Shown piece after piece: positions 1 through 9,542 of a stretch of DNA of 64,000 bases. This stretch comes from PNOJ01 sp016706845. GTDB taxonomy: Bacteria; Krumholzibacteriota; Krumholzibacteriia; LZORAL124-64-63. Both the position numbers and the translations under genes were made by a program. Within the stretch, counting starts at the first letter, position 1. Each line of letters starts with the position of its first letter. The notes under the pieces were generated by a model, which did no database searches, was not told the origin of the DNA, and was given only the letters and a program-made list of their open reading frames with translations. Where the stretch lies: NCBI GenBank assembly GCA_016706845.1, contig JADJIV010000004.1:53800-117799 (forward strand), given 5' to 3'.

Positions 1-90
1 GGGCTTGCGGTCCAGGTAGCGCTCCGCCTTCGGCGACAGGGGGATCCCCAGCGCTCGGGACTTCTTGATCTTCGATCCGGTGAACTTCAC
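1..90 (-). CDS. rpsD: 30S ribosomal protein S4, N-terminal fragment cut by window edge
   Basis: Thirty codons of a reverse-strand gene run off the left edge. The peptide begins V/M-KFTGSKIKKSRALG and continues to PKAERYLDRKP, which matches the start of ribosomal protein S4 (ARYTGPK..KSRRLG...KRPYPPGQHG in the family). S4 binds 16S rRNA early in 30S assembly. The start is taken as GTG at 90 because a GGAGG lies 7 bases upstream. Having its own Shine-Dalgarno and about 225 empty bases upstream suggests rpsD is not immediately preceded by another cistron here. Only the N-terminus is visible, so the identification rests on 30 residues. Confidence 0.82.
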   Translation of the reverse strand, partial: MKFTGSKIKKSRALGIPLSPKAERYLDRKP

Positions 91-315
91 GTTACTGCCT
101 CCAGGGCGTCTCGGGTTCGCGAAGGCCGTCGTGCGCGATCATGGGTCGATCGTCGATGGATTGACGGTGGCTTCACCTGCGGGCCGGCGGGCGTGGAGTC
201 GGCCCCCGCGGGGCGCCGCTCGCACGCATCCATCACCTAGGTCCGTATCGGCCCGGAACGGGCAAGAGTAGGCCTTTGACGCCGGGATGTCAAGATGGGG
301 GGGGCCGGCTGCGGA

Positions 316-1050
316 TCAGTCGAAGTCCCGGACCACACCCCTGAATTCGGGCAGGCGCGCCAGGCCGCGCAGCGCCTCGAGATCCTTCAGGATGACGCGT
401 CGCCCCTTGACCTCGATCAGGGTCTGGTCCTGCATCTGCCGCAGGATGCGCGACAGGGAGGGCTGGTTCATGTTCAGCATGGTGGCGAGGTCGCGCTTGC
501 GGGTCGGCAGTTCGACCTGGGCGGCGGTGACGTAGCCGGCGTAGGGGCTCTTCTCGTGGAGCCCCACCAGGTAGCGGGCCAGCCGCTGGGCGCCGTCGCA
601 GAGGGTCAGCTCGTCGATCTTTTCGATGAGCTGCTGCATCCAGCCCGCCATGACCTCCAGCACGTAGCCCTGCAGAGCGGGCTGCCGCGACATGCAGGCG
701 AGGAACGGCTCGCGCGTGAAGCACAGCAGGGTGCTCGGCTTCAGGGCGATCGCCGTCACGGGGTGGCTCGCCATGAAGAGCGACGCCTCCCCGAACACGG
801 CCTGCCGCTCGGCGAGGTGGACGATGTGCTCGCGGTAGCCGGGACCGGAACGGATCAGCTTGACCTGGCCGTCGCAGACGAAGTAGACGCCCTGCGGCCG
901 GTCCCCCTCCTCGAACAGGGTGGCGCCGGCCGCGCACACCAGCGGCGCGGCCATCTCCAGCAGGGCCGCGCAGATCTCCGGCCCCACCTTCCGGCCGAAC
1001 GGGCTGTCGGCCAGGTGTCCGGCGCATTTGGCATCGACGGTCGAGTCCAT
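316..1050 (-). CDS. Crp/Fnr family transcriptional regulator
   Basis: A 244-residue protein with an N-terminal cyclic-nucleotide-binding beta-roll (about residues 20-125, with GDRPQGVYFVCDGQVKLI and FGEASLF) and a C-terminal winged helix (about 170-225, with RKRDLATMLNMNQPSLSRIL as the recognition region). The family binds DNA as dimers and responds to cAMP, oxygen, NO or CO. The N-terminal cysteine cluster of true FNR is not evident, so the ligand is unknown. The start is the ATG at 1050: a GGGGGGAG lies 9 bases upstream, whereas the in-frame ATGs at 1059 and 1092 sit directly against their purine tracts. It is a single gene between rpsD and the TonB run. Its targets cannot be read from the sequence. 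Confidence 0.85.
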   Translation of the reverse strand: MDSTVDAKCAGHLADSPFGRKVGPEICAALLEMAAPLVCAAGATLFEEGDRPQGVYFVCDGQVKLIRSGPGYREHIVHLAERQAVFGEASLFMASHPVTAIALKPSTLLCFTREPFLACMSRQPALQGYVLEVMAGWMQQLIEKIDELTLCDGAQRLARYLVGLHEKSPYAGYVTAAQVELPTRKRDLATMLNMNQPSLSRILRQMQDQTLIEVKGRRVILKDLEALRGLARLPEFRGVVRDFD

Positions 1051-1143
1051 GGGCTCCATCTCCCCCCGGTCGGCGCGTGTCGGGGCTATCATCCCTCAAA
1101 AGCGGAGAGAATCAACCCCTTCGGTCGAACGGGGTCAAGGGAC

Positions 1144-1173
1144 GGGGGCGCCGCCCGTACGGGCAACGCCCCC
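1144..1173 (-). terminator. GC-rich hairpin, possible terminator of the ExbB-TonB run
   Basis: GGGGGCG (1144-1150) pairs with CGCCCCC (1167-1173) around a perfect 12-base palindrome (1153-1164). It lies about 35 bases past the stop of the OmpA-like gene. No U-tract follows on either strand, so termination is only inferred from position and stem strength. Confidence 0.4.
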
Positions 1174-1205
1174 TGGTCGCGTTCGGCACGCTTCGCGAGC
1201 GTCGC

Positions 1206-2144
1206 TCAAACCCCCGCAGCGTGCTCCACGCGGATGCTGACCGAACCGTCCATCTCCGAGCGCAGATCGGGCTTGGCCACGGCTTCGACCTTGATCCAGT
1301 CGTCGGAGAGCAGCATGCACCCGACCAGGAACTCGGCCACGACCTTGGCCCGGTCCTGGGCCAGCCGCTTGTTCTCGGCCTGCACCACGACCTTCAGCGG
1401 CGAGTAGGGGTGGTCCTTGCGGATCTGGTCCGCCGCGCGGGTCAGCCAGCCGCGACCGCTGTCGCGCAGGAGCGTGCCGCCCTTCTGGAAGACCTCGTCG
1501 CCGGTGAACTCGAGCCGGCGCTCGTTCTTCTCGCGGTAGTCCACGGCCGGGATGCGGAAGCTGATGCCGGCGTAGTTGTAGGTGTTGGTCCCCTTGTCGG
1601 TGACGCTGAAGACGTAGCTGTAGGGGTAGCCCACCTGCAGCATCTCGTTCAGGTCGCCGCGGCCGTCCCAGGCGACCTGGCCCGGCGGCTGGCCCTTGTC
1701 CTCGAAGTGCCGGAACGGGGCGCCCCGGAAGTCGGTCACCGTCAGGGCCCAGCGGCGGGCCTGGTGCCCCTCGGGGTCCTCCGGGAAGAACGTCACCACC
1801 GGCGGCTGCGCCGGATCGCGCAGCCAGCAGTGCGGCGCCTGGTCGCTGTGCAGGTCGCGGGGGTTGTTCAGGAAGGGCTGCAGGCCCTCGACCGGGCTGA
1901 TCTCCAGGACCGCCTCGTCGAAGTCCGTGAAGAACGTGTCGATGATCGCGGCGCTGAGCGCGACCTCGAACGTGCTCTTGACGATGTCCTGCAGGACCTG
2001 GTTCTCGGCCTCCACGACCATCTCGGGCAGGCCCTGGTCGGGGACCGTCTCCTGTTCCGTCACGGCGGGGGCCGGGGCGCTGCCGAACAGGAGGCAGGCG
2101 CCCGCGGCGATGATCCGGAATCCCCTGAAGTCGTTGCGAGTCAT
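1206..2144 (-). CDS. Secreted FlgD-like/OmpA-like domain protein
   Basis: A 312-residue exported protein, the last gene of the ExbB-ExbD-TonB run. It has an N-terminal signal peptide (FRIIAAGACLLFGSAPAPA), a middle FlgD-like Ig segment (about 130-200, with VAWDGRGDLNEMLQVGYPYSY) and a C-terminal OmpA-like peptidoglycan-binding segment (about 255-305, with ENKRLAQDRAKVVAEFL). OmpA-like domains contact peptidoglycan, so a periplasmic or outer-membrane anchoring role beside TonB is plausible. The start is the ATG at 2144, which has AAAGGA 8 bases upstream; the longer reading frame lacks a site. The domain calls come from motif resemblance, and the exact function is not recognised. Confidence 0.7.
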   Translation of the reverse strand: MTRNDFRGFRIIAAGACLLFGSAPAPAVTEQETVPDQGLPEMVVEAENQVLQDIVKSTFEVALSAAIIDTFFTDFDEAVLEISPVEGLQPFLNNPRDLHSDQAPHCWLRDPAQPPVVTFFPEDPEGHQARRWALTVTDFRGAPFRHFEDKGQPPGQVAWDGRGDLNEMLQVGYPYSYVFSVTDKGTNTYNYAGISFRIPAVDYREKNERRLEFTGDEVFQKGGTLLRDSGRGWLTRAADQIRKDHPYSPLKVVVQAENKRLAQDRAKVVAEFLVGCMLLSDDWIKVEAVAKPDLRSEMDGSVSIRVEHAAGV

Positions 2145-2198
2145 GATGTGTGTCCTTTGACTCAGGTTCATCGGCTATGGAGTTGTCGGGGTTCCGCC

Positions 2199-3545
2199 CT
2201 AGTTGAGGCGGAAGACGATCGTGATCACCCCCCACTGCTCGACACGGTCCGCTCCGGCCAGGGGCTCGAAGCGGAACTGCTTGACGGCGTCCATCGCGGC
2301 CCGGTTCAGGTCGCGGTGGGCCGAGGTCTGGTCGAAGTACATGTTGTCCTTGACGCGCCCGTCGGGCAGGACCGTGAAGTGCACGGCCACCACGCCTTCC
2401 CAGCCGGCCTTGCGGGCCGCCTCGCTGTAGACGGGCATGGCGCTGGCGGCGACCTTGCGATCGCTGATCTGGCCGCTGATGGTCATCGAGACGCCCTTGC
2501 CGCCCATGGCCTTGGCCTGCGTTTCGGCCAGCTGCGTCTGCGGCGGGGCCGTCGGCTTGCTGGTGGCCTCGGCCACCGCCGCGGCGGTCGGCGTCTCGGC
2601 CGGGGCCTGCTGGCGGCCGCGCAGGCTGGCCTGGCCGGTGGCGCCGGTCGCGCCGCCGGGACCGTAGTCCAGGATGGTGGTGCGGCCCTGCGTGGAGCGC
2701 GCGGGCGCCGCCACGTCGACGGCGGCCGCGGCCCGGCGGTCGTTGTCCTTCGCGGTCTGGACGAGCGCGGCCACCGAACCCTGGTAGGCCGTCTGGCCCT
2801 CCTCGAGCCGGCCGCCGACCAGACCGGCGTGGCCGGTCTCGCTGCCGCCGGTGGCCAGCTGCAGGGCCATGCGGCCGCCGCCGGACGACGTCCCGCCCTG
2901 CCCGACCTCGAAGTCGACCTCCGAGAGGTCCACGCTGCTCTTGCGCCCGACCAGCGCCACGTCGTTGCCCTGGAACGCGGCCTGCGCCTCCCGCGACGTC
3001 AGGCGCGGCGCGTTCGCGTCCGCGGCCAGGGCCGAGGGATCACGCAGGTTGCGCGTGTCGAGCCGCGGCGCGGCGTCGGCGAACGTGCGGGAATCCAGCT
3101 GGCGCGAGGTGGTGTCCAGGAACTGCCGCTGCTGGGCGGACGTCAGGTGCGGGGCGTCGACGTCCGCGGCCTGGCGGCTCTGCAGCAGCGGACGCGTCGC
3201 CAGCTTGTTCGGCAGGGTCTGCAGCATAGGCCGGCTCTGCAGCGCGGGCTGCGGCGTCTCCGGCTGCGGGACCGGCGTCTCTTCGAGCTTCGACTCGGCC
3301 GGCGTCTCCTGCTTGGGCTGGACCACCGGCTGGGTCTTGACGCGGACCTGCTGGGCCACGTCCTCGCCGTAGCGGGCCTCGATGTAGGCGATCTCGGTCA
3401 GCTCGTCGAGGGCCTCGCCGGCCTTGCGGGCGCCCTCGCGCATCATCAGCGCGAGCAGCAGGAAGATGGCGGCGTGGATGATGACGCTGGTGGTGAAGCC
3501 GCCCGTCGTCGCCGCGCGGCGGCTCATCTCGTGTCTCATCATCAC
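2199..3545 (-). CDS. TonB-family energy transducer
   Basis: A 448-residue inner-membrane-anchored protein. A single N-terminal membrane helix (about 16-36) is followed by a long Gln/Pro/Ala-rich periplasmic stretch and a C-terminal TonB domain (about 350-448, with YSEAARKAGWEGVVAVHFTV and a final VITIVFRLN). TonB couples proton-motive force harvested by ExbB/ExbD to outer-membrane transporters. At nearly 450 residues it is about twice the size of classic TonB because of the extended linker. Translation starts at GTG 3545 or ATG 3542, 6-9 bases after GGAGGT, overlapping the stop of the upstream exbD and implying coupling. Confidence 0.85.
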   Translation of the reverse strand: MMMRHEMSRRAATTGGFTTSVIIHAAIFLLLALMMREGARKAGEALDELTEIAYIEARYGEDVAQQVRVKTQPVVQPKQETPAESKLEETPVPQPETPQPALQSRPMLQTLPNKLATRPLLQSRQAADVDAPHLTSAQQRQFLDTTSRQLDSRTFADAAPRLDTRNLRDPSALAADANAPRLTSREAQAAFQGNDVALVGRKSSVDLSEVDFEVGQGGTSSGGGRMALQLATGGSETGHAGLVGGRLEEGQTAYQGSVAALVQTAKDNDRRAAAAVDVAAPARSTQGRTTILDYGPGGATGATGQASLRGRQQAPAETPTAAAVAEATSKPTAPPQTQLAETQAKAMGGKGVSMTISGQISDRKVAASAMPVYSEAARKAGWEGVVAVHFTVLPDGRVKDNMYFDQTSAHRDLNRAAMDAVKQFRFEPLAGADRVEQWGVITIVFRLN

Positions 3546-3952
3546 GAGCCCACCTCCTCGCCACCCTTTTTACCGGTGGAAATGGCGATGCGGCCCGCCT
3601 TGGCGCCTTCGACCTCGGCGATGAGACGCTCGACGTCCCCGTACATCAGGCCCTTGTCCGCCTTGACGACGGCCACGGCGTCGGGGTTGTTCTCGAACAG
3701 GGGCGTCAGCAGGGCGCGCAATTCGCCGAGCGCCAGCTGCTCCTCGCCCACGAAGATCTGTCCCTCGAGGGTGAAGATGATCTCGGTCTTGTCGGTGTCG
3801 TCCATCTGGCTCGCGCGCGCCTCCGGCAGGTCCACCTTGTGGGTGGTGTCGTTGAGGAACGGCGAGATGATCATCAGGGTCAGCACGACCACCAGCGACA
3901 CGTTGATCATCGGCACGACGTCGGTTTTCGTTTCGTAGCGGTAGACCTTCAA
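3542..3952 (-). CDS. exbD: ExbD/TolR-family biopolymer transport protein (second copy)
   Basis: A 136-residue protein with one N-terminal membrane helix (about 10-32, TDVVPMINVSLVVVLTLMII) and a periplasmic ExbD/TolR domain (DAVAVVKADKGLMYGDVERLI). ExbD works with ExbB as the proton channel that energises TonB. The usual membrane-embedded aspartate motif (D-V/x-x-x-L) is degenerate: the segment reads PMINVSLVVVL, so this copy may be a partner subunit rather than the proton-conducting one. It overlaps the preceding exbD by four bases and the following tonB by four bases. Confidence 0.85.
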   Translation of the reverse strand: MKVYRYETKTDVVPMINVSLVVVLTLMIISPFLNDTTHKVDLPEARASQMDDTDKTEIIFTLEGQIFVGEEQLALGELRALLTPLFENNPDAVAVVKADKGLMYGDVERLIAEVEGAKAGRIAISTGKKGGEEVGS

Positions 3953-4380
3953 CGCGCCTCCTCCTTGCGGTTGAGGAGCGCGAGGCTGCTGGCGCCGCCG
4001 CCCTTGGCGGCGTCCATGACGTCGACCACGTCCCCGAGCTTCACGAAGTCGCTCGGCACGATGACGACGGTCTTGTCGGTGCGCGCGGAGAGCGCGTCCG
4101 CCAGCCGCTGCTCGAGGTCGGCGAGCGCCACCGTCTCCCCGTTCATCTTGACGCCCTCGGGGGTCACGCTCACCAGCAGCATCTCCTCGTCCTGCTTCTC
4201 GCGCGTGGTCACCACGGTCTCGCTGGCTTCGGCGCGCGTCGCGTTGACCTGGATGCCGTTGCCCAGGATGGCCGGCATGGTCATCAGGAACACGATGATC
4301 AGCGTGGTCGTGACGTCCGCCAACGGGGTGATGTTGGGGGCGTTCTCCTCACGCATCTGCGATCGACTGGATCGTGCCAC
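3949..4380 (-). CDS. exbD: ExbD/TolR-family biopolymer transport protein (first copy)
   Basis: A 143-residue protein starting MARSSRSQMREENAPNITPL, the standard ExbD N-terminus, with NITPLADVTTTLIIVFLM carrying the conserved Asp in the membrane helix. The C-terminal half (VVIVPSDFVKLGDVVDVMD) is the periplasmic TolR fold. The start is GTG at 4380 with GAGG 5 bases upstream; the internal ATG at 4356 has no ribosome-binding site. Two tandem ExbD genes with one ExbB are a common arrangement in Bacteroidota and related lineages. This copy retains the aspartate and is the better candidate for the proton path. Confidence 0.88.
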   Translation of the reverse strand: MARSSRSQMREENAPNITPLADVTTTLIIVFLMTMPAILGNGIQVNATRAEASETVVTTREKQDEEMLLVSVTPEGVKMNGETVALADLEQRLADALSARTDKTVVIVPSDFVKLGDVVDVMDAAKGGGASSLALLNRKEEAR

Positions 4381-4394
4381 GTCGGCCTCGCTTC

Positions 4395-5120
4395 CTACCG
4401 GCCGACCGCGGCGGGTTCCTGGGCCGTGGTGACGACGGCGTCGCAAAGGGCGTTGACGTCGCGCTTGTCCGCCTTGGCGCGCGCGGCCGGGCGATCTTCC
4501 TGCCGGGCCATGCCGCGCAGCACGTTGAAGAACTCCTCGCGGACGTCCTCCAGCTCGATGATCCGGGTGCGGATGCGGCGCACGCAGAAGTTGAAGCAGA
4601 TCGAGGCCGTGACGGCCACGATGATGCCGGCCGCCGTGGTCAGCAGGGCCTCGCTGACGCCCATGGCCACCACGGCGCTGCCGCCGGCGCCGGTGCGCGC
4701 GATGTCGGAGAAGGCGCGGATGATGCCGACCACCGTGCCGTAGAGCCCCAGCAGCGGGCCGATGTTGCTCATCGTGCCCAGCACGCTCAGGTTGCGCTCC
4801 ATCTCCACCTGCTCCATCTCGATGGCGGTGTCGAAGCGCTGCTTGAGCTCGGAAGTGGGGATGTCGGCGTGCGGCAGGCACTGGCTGACGACGCGGGCGG
4901 CCGCGCCCTTCTGCTGGTCGCACCACTGGCCGGCGACCTTCATGTCCCCGCCCTTCATCTTCGCGGCCAGAGCCTTCATGAAGCCGCGCGAGTCGGATCG
5001 GGACCGGTAGAAGTACAGGCTGCGTTCGATGGCGTAGCCTACGGTGACCACGGAACAGATGATCAGCACGATCATCGACAGTGATCCGAAAAGAGTCTTG
5101 GTGAGCGACATCCCCATCAT
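4395..5120 (-). CDS. exbB: ExbB/TolQ/MotA-family proton channel protein
   Basis: A 241-residue membrane protein with an N-terminal helix (about 10-32) and the paired helices of the MotA/TolQ/ExbB domain (about 110-185, with LGTMSNIGPLLGLYGTVVGI and SEALLTTAAGIIVAV). It forms the pentameric channel that, with ExbD, drives TonB. The start ATG at 5120 (or 5117) follows GAGGGG at 9 bases. It sits 14 bases before the first exbD, in the same direction as the TPR and PorV-like genes upstream, which suggests one transcription unit. Confidence 0.88.
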   Translation of the reverse strand: MMGMSLTKTLFGSLSMIVLIICSVVTVGYAIERSLYFYRSRSDSRGFMKALAAKMKGGDMKVAGQWCDQQKGAAARVVSQCLPHADIPTSELKQRFDTAIEMEQVEMERNLSVLGTMSNIGPLLGLYGTVVGIIRAFSDIARTGAGGSAVVAMGVSEALLTTAAGIIVAVTASICFNFCVRRIRTRIIELEDVREEFFNVLRGMARQEDRPAARAKADKRDVNALCDAVVTTAQEPAAVGR

Positions 5121-5151
5121 GAGCGGGTTCCCCTCTCTCTGTGTTGTCCGG

Positions 5152-8100
5152 CTAGTTGCCGGCTGACATGGCCTGGATCTCGGCGAGCCGGCCCTCGGCC
5201 ATCGCCGTCCATTCCGGCTTGCCGTTGGTCTGCACGATCCGGTTGTAGGCCTGGACGGCGGCGTTCCAGTCCCCGCGCTCCTCGCTGATCTGGCCGATCT
5301 GGGCCAGGCTGGCGATGCGGTGCGGGGCCGCGGCGTCGGCGCCGCTGGCGGACATCTCGTAGCTGGCGACGGCCTGCTCGATGCGGTCGAGCTTCTCGTA
5401 GCACTGGCCCTGCCGGTAGCCGATCTCCTCGATGCCGGCTTCGCCCTTCTCCAGCGCCTTCTGGTAGGCCGCCGCGGCGTTCTCGTAGTCGCCGAGCTCG
5501 TCCTGGTACAGCGTGGCGATCTGGAAGGAGAGGCCCTTGGCCCGCTCGTCGGCGGGGTAGTCCGCCTGGAAGCGGATCAGCGCCCCGATGGCGGACGGCC
5601 AGTCCTCGAGCTCCTGGTAGCAGAGGCCGGCGTTGAACAGGGCCAGCGGCGAGTACTCGCCGGCGGGCATGGTGTCGACCAGGTACTCGTAGGCCTCCGC
5701 CGCCTCCTCGTACTGCTCCGTCTTGTACAGGACGGTGCCCTCGCGGAAGCGCGACAGCCCGACCAGCTCGTGGTCGGGGTTCGTCTTCAGGAAGCTGCGG
5801 TAGCCGGCGAGCGCCATCGGCATCTGCTCCAAGCGGTAGTAGCTCTCGGCCAGGTAGAAGAGGGCGCCCGGGGCGCTCTCGCTGTCGGCGTAGTCCAGAG
5901 TGACCTTTTCGAACGCCTTGGCAGCGGCCTCGTAGTTTCCTTCGGCAAAGAGGTTTTGACCTTTAGTCCAGTAATAGTCCCCGGCCAGGGGGCTGTCCGG
6001 ACGGTTGCCGAGGTACTCCTCCATGTCCTTGCCGCTGCGGTAGTAGCAGCTCTGGATGCCGAGTTCCGCGTCCTCGACGCGGGGGTCCTCCGGGAAGGCC
6101 TCGACGAAGGCCTGGAAGGCCGTGATCGCCGCCTGGTCCTGCTGCTGGTTGTAGTGGCAGTTGGCCAGGCCGAAGGCGGCGTCGGCGGCGTGCGGGCCGT
6201 CGGGGGCGCGGTTCTGCAGCGTCAGGTAGCTGGCGCGCGCCTGCTCGAAGCGGGCCAGTCCGAACTGCGTGTCGGCCAGGCGGTAGAGCGCCTCTTCGGC
6301 CTCGCCCGCCCGCGGGTAGTTGGTGACCAGCTTCTGCCAGGCCTCCACCGCGTTCTCGTAGTACTGCAGGCGGTAGAAGCAGTCGCCCTGGTTCAGCAGC
6401 GCGGCCGCCACCTGCGGTCCCTCGGGGCTGCGCTCCAGGAACTTGGTGATCTCCTCCAGCGCCTTCTGGTAGTCGTGCTGGTTGAAGTACAGCGAGCCCA
6501 GGGCCAGCGAGTTGCCGCCCTCCTCGCTGTCGGCGTTCGCCAGCTCGAAGAGGAACTTCTCCTGCTCCTCGAGGGCCAGGTCGTACTCGCCGATCTGGCT
6601 GTAGCTGGCGACGAGGCCCCTGCAAGCTGGCCGCCGCCACCTCGCTGCGCGGGTAGCCCGTCAGCACCAGCCGGTACATGCCGCCCGCCTCGCGGAAGAG
6701 ACCCTCGTGGTAGTAGGCCTCGCCGAGCTGGTAGTAGGTGCGGGCGCGCCAGGGGCTGGGCGTCGGCAGCAGGCGGTTGGCGATGAAGTGGTAGTTGGTG
6801 ATCAGGCGGTCGTACTGCTCCAGCTTCAGGTAGGTGTCGGTGGCCAGGAACAGCGCCCGCTCGCCGGCGTCGGTGTTGACGTGCCGGTCCATGACGTTCT
6901 GGAATTCGCGCACCGCGAGGTCGTACTCCTGCAGCTCCTTGTGGGCGTAGCCCAGCAGAACCTGGACGCGGGCGGACAGCGGGTCGCCGGGGAAGATGTC
7001 CAGGAACTCGTGCGCCATCAGGACGGCCTGGGGGTAGTTCTTCTCGGCGATGTAGGCGTAGACGACCTTGTGCATGGCGGCGCTGGCCAGCTCCGAGTCC
7101 TGGTAGCCCTTGACCACTTCGGTGAAGGCGAAGATGGCGTGGCTGGTGCGGCCGAGCGCCATCCAGGCCGAGCCCATCAGGTAGTTGGCGGGCGCGCAGA
7201 TCGGCTCGCCGCCGAGGTCCTTGCAGAGGTCCTCGAGCTTGTTCACGCACTCGTTGTACTCGCCGGAGCGGTAGTCCACGCAGGCCTGCTTGTAGCGGGC
7301 CATCGGCACGAACTTGCTCTCGGGGTAGCCCTCGAGGAAGTCGCGGTAGCTGCGCGCGGCGACCTTGTTCTGGTCGCTGTTGTAGAAGGCCTCCGCCACG
7401 CTGAACGCGGCGTCGTCGGCCAGCGGGCTCTCCGGGAAGAGCCGCAGGGCCTGGCGGTAGCGCTGCACGGCCAGGATGTACTGGCCCGTGGCCTCGAGGC
7501 AGCGGCCGAGGTAATAGAGGCCCAGGTCCGTGTCCACCTTCTCGAAATGCTGCGTGGCCTCCTCGTAGTCCTGCTCGACGTAGGCGAACAGGCCCAGGAC
7601 GAACTGCACCTGCGGCAGCTTCTGGTAGCCGGGCCGGTCGGCCAGCAGCTGCTTGTAGGTCCGCTCCACGCTGCGCCAGTCCTGCAGCGAGGCCTGGGTC
7701 TGGCCCATGGCGAACAGGGCCTCGCCGGCCAGGAAGCTGTCGGCGCTCTGCTGCAGCAGCTGCGTGAAGGTCTCCAGGGCCCGCTCCCGCTTGCCCAGGT
7801 TGAACTGGCACTCGCCCCGGCGCAGCAGCGCGCTGCCCGCGAGGAACGGGTCGCCGCCCTTGAACTTCCCGACGCGGTCGTACTCGCGCAGCGCCGTGTC
7901 GTAGTCGCCGTTGCAGAAGTAGCACTCGGCCACCATGTACTGGGCGCGGGCCGCGCGGTCGGTCTTCTTGTAGTGCGTCAGGTACAGCTGGTACTGCTGC
8001 AGGGCGTTGCCCTTGTCCGCGTCGCGGGCGAAGGTGTCGCCGGCGGCGCGCCAGAGCGCGTCCTCGTTGGGGACCACGGCGTCGTCGTCGCCGGCGAAGG

Positions 8101-8203
8101 CCGGCGCGGCGGCGAAGGCCAGCAGGGCCAGCAGGGCCAGCAGGGCCGACAGATCCCGCAGGGCCGGTCGGGCCGGCCGCCGGGTGGCAGCAAGTCGTTT
8201 CAT
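5152..8203 (-). CDS. Large periplasmic TPR protein, one frameshift
   Basis: About 1016 residues once repaired. A signal peptide (three LALLA-type units, then AFAAAPAFA) is followed by roughly two dozen tetratricopeptide-like helical repeats with recurring Y-x3-G-x2-D/E-x2-A patterns, resembling YbgF/BamD-type scaffolds. The reading frame breaks near 6616-6620: SEVAAASLQG continues correctly only if one C of the run there is removed, after which LVASYSQIGEYDLAL follows. The start ATG at 8203 has AGAGGA 6 bases upstream and overlaps the stop of the PorV-like gene (ATGA). It is likely a periplasmic scaffold linking the barrel and the Exb/Ton energiser. The frameshift is probably an assembly error. 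Confidence 0.75.
8118..8144 (-). repeat. 3 x 9-bp tandem repeat in the signal peptide
   Basis: Three perfect copies of GGCCAGCAG (plus strand) lie inside the TPR gene. They encode repeated Leu-Leu-Ala units of its signal-peptide core, so slippage would lengthen or shorten that core without breaking frame. Confidence 0.75.
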
Positions 8204-9534
8204 CGGTCGTCCTCTCGCGATTTCAGGCTCTCGGAACCGTCGACGTCGATGCGGATCGGAGTGCGGGTCCGGTTGCGGAAGCCCATGATCTCGACCTGGA
8301 CCACGTGGTCCCACTCCTGGCCCAGGTCGTCCAGGATGACGACGGTGGCCCGGTAGACGCCGTCGCCCACCAGCCGGCCGTTCTCGTCCTCGCCGCCCCA
8401 GACCACGGCCTCCGGCGGCGGGCCCTCCTCGAAGATGCGGCGGACCAGCTCGCCCTGGTCGTTGCGGATCTCGACGCGCCACTCGGCCACCTCGCCGCGC
8501 AGCGCCGTGTCGACGCCGAAGGAGACGCTGCGGTCGTTGCCCGACGGGCTGAAGCGCAGGCGGTCGCTGTGGATCTCGACGCCGTCGGTGATGCCGAAGC
8601 GCATCGTGGCGCTGACCACCGTCGTGGAGCCGAGGTCGTGCGCGACGTGGGCGTAGTCGAGCTGCCAGTTCTGCCAGCGCACGCCGGCCCCGAAGCTGGT
8701 CTGGTCGCGCACCGTGTCGTAGCCGCCGCGCAGCACCAGCTGCCGCAACGGCCAGGCCTCGATGCCGCCCTGGAAGTCCAGGTCCATGAGGTCGGTGCGG
8801 ACCAGGTCCGTCAGCACGAGCATGCGGTTGTTGAAGAAGTGCAGGCCGGCGCCGGCGCGCAGGGTCCTGGCCAGCTTCTCCGGCGTTTCCAGCAGCGTGA
8901 TCTCCGGCTGCAGGGCGTTCTGGTAGGAGACGCCCAGGCTGAGCCGCCGCTCGGGGCGCAGGTAGAGGCCCACGTCGGCGCCGTAGCCCGAGCCGGTGAA
9001 GCCGCCCACGTCCTGGGAGATCGACTTCAGGGTGGCGCCCCAGCCGAAGCGGCTGCTGCCGCGGGCGTAGGTCAGCGCGAAGATCCCCTCCTTCTCTTGG
9101 AAGGTGTCGTTCATGTCGACCCACTCGGTCGCGCGCTCGAACTCGCCGCTGTTGGTGAAGGTGCCGCTGAAGGCGAAGGTGCCGCGGCCCTCGCTCGGCA
9201 GGCCGAACGCCACGTACGAGTAGCGGGTGTCGCCGAAGAGGGTGGCCCCCATCGCCGTCACCTCCATGGTGCGCAGCTGCGAGAGGGCGGCCGGGTTCCA
9301 GTACACGGTGGCGACGTCGCCGCCGAGCGCGCCGACGGCTCCGCCGAGGGCGAGGCTGCGGGCGCTGCTGCCGAAGCGCAGGAACGCGCCGGGCGCACCG
9401 CCGTCCTGGCCGGCGAGGACCGGTCCGGCAGCCAGCAGGGCCGCCAGGAGCAGGAGCGCGGGGTATCGTCTTTCCGCCGCGCCGAAGGCGCGTCGGGGGT
9501 GCTGGCGCTGGTTGTTGTCCGCGTCGCGCTTCAT
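8200..9534 (-). CDS. PorV/UPF0164-like outer-membrane beta-barrel with FlgD-like tail
   Basis: A 444-residue protein. A signal peptide (YPALLLLAALLAAGPVLA) is followed by a PorV/UPF0164-type barrel (GAFLRFGSSARSLALGGA, then ATVYWNPAALSQL), and a C-terminal FlgD-like segment (WRVEIRNDQGELVRRIF, VVWGGEDENGRLVGDGVY). In Bacteroidota, PorV shuttles secreted cargo to the type IX attachment machinery. PorV-like proteins also occur in FCB candidate phyla that lack obvious full T9SS sets. The start ATG at 9534 follows GGAGAGG. It lies 8 bases after the giant modular gene, so the cargo-like protein and the barrel are probably co-transcribed. Confidence 0.8.
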   Translation of the reverse strand: MKRDADNNQRQHPRRAFGAAERRYPALLLLAALLAAGPVLAGQDGGAPGAFLRFGSSARSLALGGAVGALGGDVATVYWNPAALSQLRTMEVTAMGATLFGDTRYSYVAFGLPSEGRGTFAFSGTFTNSGEFERATEWVDMNDTFQEKEGIFALTYARGSSRFGWGATLKSISQDVGGFTGSGYGADVGLYLRPERRLSLGVSYQNALQPEITLLETPEKLARTLRAGAGLHFFNNRMLVLTDLVRTDLMDLDFQGGIEAWPLRQLVLRGGYDTVRDQTSFGAGVRWQNWQLDYAHVAHDLGSTTVVSATMRFGITDGVEIHSDRLRFSPSGNDRSVSFGVDTALRGEVAEWRVEIRNDQGELVRRIFEEGPPPEAVVWGGEDENGRLVGDGVYRATVVILDDLGQEWDHVVQVEIMGFRNRTRTPIRIDVDGSESLKSREDDR

Positions 9535-9542
9535 GGCCTCTC

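Noticed and set aside
91..315. Leader region of rpsD considered as an S4-binding autoregulatory RNA
   Set aside because: No convincing pseudoknot could be traced by eye and it shows no recognisable conserved motif.
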